From: Mesodorylaimus sp. YZB2_4
Lineage: Eukaryota > Nematoda > Enoplea > Dorylaimida > Dorylaimidae
DNA length: 64,000 nt
NCBI GenBank assembly: GCA_030248295.1
Contig: JASANH010001643.1
Span: 620,001 to 684,000, forward strand
Direction: 5' to 3'
This document shows positions 59,528 through 64,000 of this stretch, piece by piece; within the stretch, counting starts at the first letter, position 1; the number at the start of each line of letters is the position of its first letter. The position numbers were made by a program, and so were the translations under genes. The notes beneath the pieces were generated by a model that saw nothing but the letters and a program-made list of their open reading frames with translations, had not been told where the DNA came from and ran no database searches.

Positions 59528-61710
59528 TCACTGTCCTTCAGTCTCCTCCTCGCTCGATGACTCCACTTTCAACGAATTTACAAAATCGTCAAAAACCTTT
59601 TGCTTTTCCTCGAACGCTTTCAAACATTTTGGTATTTCCTCCAGCGAGCGTCGAGCCGATTCCACAGCAGCCGCAGCGATCGATTCTGAACACGCGGCCA
59701 AAGCTGGTACAGCCGTTGCTGCCAAAGGCTGTGCGAAAGCCCCGGCGAACGATTTTAAATCGGATGGCGCAGCTTTGCATTGATTAAAAAAGGCGCCTAA
59801 ATCCGACCCACTGGCGAATACGGGTCGCATTTCGTACCTGACGAAACTATCATCGCACGACGATGACTCTGATTCTGAAGACGACTGCCGTTCACCATCA
59901 TTTTCCAACGTCGTTTCCACTCCGCCTGTTTCCACAACGTGTTTCCTTTGCTTATCTTTTTTCTTACCTTTTCTCGTTCGCCGTTTCTCCACAATTTTCA
60001 CGCCATCTGCCACCATGACTTCTCTCGACGACTCCAGATTCTCGTCACTCTCCGCCACAGGTCCAGGTTGCTCTTCGGCAACAGCCGTCACCGCTCTCCT
60101 TTTTGGTGAATATTTACATAAAGCGGTCGAAGAACCAGTCGTCGTGCTCCCCGTTATTCCTCCACTCAACGAGCCATGTTGAATATATTGGTAGGGTCCT
60201 GGGTGGCCACCGAATCCGCCCCCAAAGTTCGGCGCCGAACACGATGACAATAAATGCGCGAATGGAAACGTGTCCCTTCGAACAGTAACCAAAGATGCCC
60301 TATGGCCACCTCGATATCCACTGGCTCCTTGATGGTCTGGAAAACTACTCGGTTTGGGCGACGTTGCTCCCGCACCAGGGCCGCTCAATTCCATTTTGAA
60401 CAACGTCCCGCTGCTGTTCCGTTTTGACATGGTACCTTCGGCATTCGGTCGAATCGGGACCAGAGGACCAGCCGTATTCGTCGATATTCCGCCTTGCCCC
60501 GCAATTATGCCACTGGCGAATTGACCGTGACTTCCACTCCCTCCTTCCTCCGAACTGCTACACGACGTAGCACCGCCACCAAGTTGAAACGCTACGACCG
60601 ATGGTCTTCTCACGGGCGATGGAGAAAACGGGAAATCGCCCGACTGCGGAGACGTACTAAATGTGCTGAAGCATGGCGAAATATCCGGTAACGGTGGTAA
60701 TCCCTTGTACGAACTCGGTTCAGGCAACGGAGCCCACGGAATCGCATCAAACAATTGTTGCTGTTGTCCTCGGCCATCGCAAGTGTCCACCAGAAGCTGT
60801 TCTTGTTTTGGTGATGTCGACATACGAGCCAGCTTCGGTTTCTCAACGACAGCGTCGTAGTAATTTTCGCGCAATGCTCCACTCAGCTAAGACCAAAGAT
60901 AGTATCGATTATTCCTGTCACTTGACGTTGCTACCCGAGCCTGAGATAAGATTATTGTCCCCCTAGGACATCCCAGGCCCCAAGCCCAAGCAAGACAGAC
61001 AGTCAAACAAGTTAACGACTCACCTGAATCGAATTATCCGAAATGACCATCTTAGTTCGATAATGGACAGTCATTCGCACGGCGCCGAAGGGACTGGCCA
61101 CGAATCCCAAATCGATCGTTTTGGCTCCTTCGCCCAACACGTGCATTTGTACGGGAGCCGAGGAAATTTGATAACGCAATACAAACGATTCCGGTCCTTG
61201 TCGACGAGCATAGAGTTTATAAGCTGGCGTAACACGACTGGCGGCTATGGCTGATCGAAGTAAGACGCTCATTCTGTGATACAAATGGCTTCGAACACTG
61301 ATCCCGGGATCGCATTGTTCCGTATCCAACGTCAACTGCCATATTTCCAAATGCAACGTATCTCCTTCGATCGTACGCAATGAGATCAATAGGCAGATGG
61401 TATGCGTTGATGAATTGGCAGCCAGATATTGCCCATCCAAGGCCCGTTTCAATTCTTCGTTCACTTCTTGAACCTCGTCAACGCTCACATTGAACCAATC
61501 GCTAGGCTGGCAAACCACTCTCGATTGTGACCGAATTTTACGACCGGTACGCGATTGCACCACTACTTGAATTACGCGTATAGTAAAAAATTTACAAAAT
61601 TTTGCAAATTCCGATCGATCCCTTTCCAAATTGTTGTTAATCGCCGCACCAATTTGATCTCGACTGCCGTGACGAGCGATCAAGACGTTGACGCCAGCAC
61701 TGCCGCTCAT
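59528..61710 (-). CDS. ATG13: Autophagy-related protein 13
   Basis: 681 residues in two exons (61710-61024 and 60886-59528), phase 0 junction. The first exon encodes the HORMA domain: FCKFFTIRVIQVVVQSRTGR, the block DWFNVSVDEVQEVNEELKRA, GDTLHLEIWQL, VRSHLYHRMSVLLRSAIAAS with RVTPAYKLYARRQG, LGEGAKTIDLG and RMTVHYRTKM. The second exon is long, disordered and Ser/Gly-rich. It ends with the conserved C-terminal block SFVRYEMRPVFASGSDLGAF and EEIPKCLKAFEEKQKVFDDF, as in animal ATG13. It acts in the cytosolic ULK1/ATG1 initiation complex with FIP200 and ATG101. A Lys/Arg cluster (EKRRTRKGKKKDKQRKH) in the middle could be a nuclear or membrane-binding motif. The upstream in-frame ATG at 61737 is an alternative start. 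Confidence 0.92.
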
Positions 61711-64000
61711 CGTTCTTATTTCGCGCGCTATGACCAACCAATTTCACAATATCAAGGCCGATCGTAATGAAATTCGATCCTTGCGACTTCATTCAATTAT
61801 TAATAATTTTTCCTCATGTTTAATTGATTTCATGCGCCATCGTACCGATTGCCGAATCGATCATTAAACTGCGGTCACAAACCAATAAACCGCATCGAAT
61901 CACAATAATTCATCAGTTTTGATCGTCGACCTTTCCTCCTGGGATCTAAAGAACACCAACTTTTCATATAAAACTAAAATTTTTAAAATTCAAATGTACA
62001 TAAGATAAAATGTGCACGACGCGCCAAGAATACGAATCCCTGTAGGCTAATAAAAAGTAAACTAAAAACTAGAGTGAAAATGATGCGTAAGAGAAACAAA
62101 TCGACCGCTTGATAAGATAGAACTTTTCGAAAACTAAACTTCTAAACACCAGTCTCAAAGTTATCACACCGAGCTCATTCAAAACATGCTTTTGTACAAT
62201 GTCGGGACGGAAAGTGGAAAACATTACTGGCCTACTTTCCATGGCAACATTATGCTGCCAACAGCTAGACTCCGCGTGCTAATGGCTCGGCCACCAGTGA
62301 CGAGGAAAACAGGGATGATGATGAAAGAAGATGAGTCCGCGCTAGGAGCCAACAAAACGAAAGTACGTGACGGAACGACCTACAAATTTTGCACGTTCAC
62401 GTGCAAGGCAGGCAGGCAAAGGACGAAGAGGGCGAATCTGTCAAGCAGACATGCACCAGCAAACTACCCACTATCTGACGAGACAACTTTCTGTCAATTG
62501 ACGCTCTCGCAGCTGGTTTTGGCGTCTGGCTGCCGTTAGTGTTCGCTTCGTCGCCGCGGCTATTCGATATCCCCGCCATGTTCTGCCTTGCCCAGACCTA
62601 TACGCTTACTACAACCAACTTTTTATGACAATAGACAGACTCGATCTCGCGACAGACTATTTTGCATGTCCCTCGCAAACTAGGCTTTCATAGACGACAA
62701 TATAATTCTGCGAATCTCACCAGCAGGCGCGCGTCAGTCACGTGCATTTTCACGTGAACAGGTCTGGACGTACAGTAGAGTAAATGGAGCTGGGCAAAAT
62801 CCTTGATACCAAATTTGGAGCAAGATACGATAAGAAGGCACGAAGCGCGGACGAACACTTTCAAAATAATTTGACTATGGCGCCGAAAACAAACTTGTGA
62901 ACCGATTGCGACGAAAGCAAGTTAAGGCTGGCTTATTTGGCTTGGCCCTTAGCCAAGAGAGAGAACGCACAAAAAGTCGAGAAGGAGAAAAACTTTCAGC
63001 TACTAAGCGCGTCCAGAGTCCAAACCAAAGCGAGGTTTTGAGTAATGGAACGAGCAATGCAGCTTAGCAATGACGCATGCCGACTAACTTTTCACCTGCA
63101 ACTCCTGAGGATCCTGACAAAATTGTCTTGGCTGAAGGCATAAAAACTGGATTCTTCTCGCAATGCTTTCGTAACTGGAAGCAACTAGACGCCGAGCTGG
63201 CTGATATGATGCAAACGTGACTAGGAAAGCGTGCATTTCAGAAAATGACTCTTTTCCATATAGACAACGAAAGCGAGCAATTCCTATTCGACTAAAGTAT
63301 ATAGCCATACTGAAATCTATTCTCCTCGGATTCTAGTTAGAATACGCAGAAAATCAATAAGAGCAACCCCAGACGAAAAAGCAAGCCTGGCCTATTCGTT
63401 GTGTATTTCGCCCAGGCAACAATCTACGCAGCAACCAACCATGGGCTGTCGCCAAATAAAAGGCGCGCAAATATTCTTCACCTTGTTGAAAATAGTGAAA
63501 CACCACCGAACGGCAAGCAACACAGCCCAGTTACGAGGTGGGCGACTAAGACAAATAAATAGACCCTACACAACGACCATGCAAAACAACTTAAGATGTA
63601 GAATTAAACAAAACACGACCTTCAAACCATAAAATCCGGTTAGTCAAGCTGCTTCAGGTACAACATTCGCTTGCCCTTCGGAAGCGACAATTAAAGTCCA
63701 AAGACCAAGTCAATACTTTCGTCAGGGCGCATTACTGAATAGTTAGGCGTGAATTGAAGCATCGTTCACTCGCGCGCACCTATTCGCAGTACCAGTCGCG
63801 AGTCCTTGACGAATGGGAAGAACAGTTCTCGTCGTCACTGCACCCCCAGTTACCTGCAAGTTGACGCCAGCAATCAGCTGACGGGGCCGCGGGCAAATTA
63901 CCAAAGTACTCGCACCTGCCTTTCAACAATTTCTAGCCCAAAAGCACACCATTCGGAAAGGTACTGTAAGCCATCTATATCAGTATAGAAATTTGTCTGC
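61711..64000. other. Gene-free stretch
   Basis: Upstream of ATG13. Short open frames on both strands (for example 62186-62539) have no domain, splice context or compositional signal. No SINE heads, satellite units or RNA genes recognised. Confidence 0.45.

Noticed and set aside
62186-62539. 117-codon open frame on the plus strand
   Set aside because: No domain, low-quality composition, no splice context; sits in a long gene-free stretch and is within the length expected by chance.

Overview
The window is animal nuclear DNA. Genes are split by many short GT-AG introns, mostly 45-110 bp. They include metazoan genes such as EMRE (mitochondrial calcium uniporter subunit), TACC, ATG13, mortalin and a ubiquitin-S27a fusion. 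Several features point to an ecdysozoan and most likely a nematode: a secreted inhibitor with two TIL domains, a fragmented SH2-tyrosine-kinase family next to PP1-like and PTP-like genes, and closely spaced head-to-tail genes with an acceptor-like TTTTTCAG directly before an ATG. That assignment is inference; no species can be named.

Layout. 1-3.4 kb: a repeat copy, then a nine-exon cathepsin D-like protease (minus). 3.4-7.6 kb: gene-free, with tRNA-derived SINEs, a pogo/Tigger-like terminus and a 110-bp satellite. 7.6-13 kb: a decayed Ty3/gypsy retrotransposon with a BEL/Pao-like element inserted inside it in reverse orientation. 13-14.6 kb: fragments of dispersed repeats. 14.6-16 kb: a serpin-fold gene. 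16.3-21.2 kb: a tight run on the plus strand of RPB10, EMRE, a small coiled-coil protein and a 12-finger C2H2 protein. 22-25 kb: a C20orf27/ADISSP homologue whose large intron carries a kinase gene fragment and a SINE. 25.5-29.2 kb: 17-exon mitochondrial HSP70. 31-36.5 kb: 14-exon TACC. 37-38.3 kb: ubiquitin-S27a. 38.8-47.3 kb: a repeat-rich block with three damaged signalling-enzyme genes (SH2-tyrosine kinase, PP1-like phosphatase, tyrosine phosphatase). 47.6-48.2 kb: the TIL inhibitor. 49.2-50.7 kb: a second, TATA-driven pepsin-like protease. 54.5-55.9 kb: an intronless rhodopsin-like GPCR. 56.8-59 kb: acireductone dioxygenase. 59.5-61.7 kb: ATG13. 61.7-64 kb: no gene seen.

The housekeeping genes are intact and collinear with their families; I checked reading phase across every exon junction listed. 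The genes do not form one pathway. The notable biology lies in the accessory parts: nested retroelements, two SINE families that share a tail but have different tRNA-like heads, kinase 3'-end copies at three or four places (two next to the same SINE and repeat modules in rotated order), and a cluster of kinase and phosphatase genes each carrying lesions in catalytic motifs.
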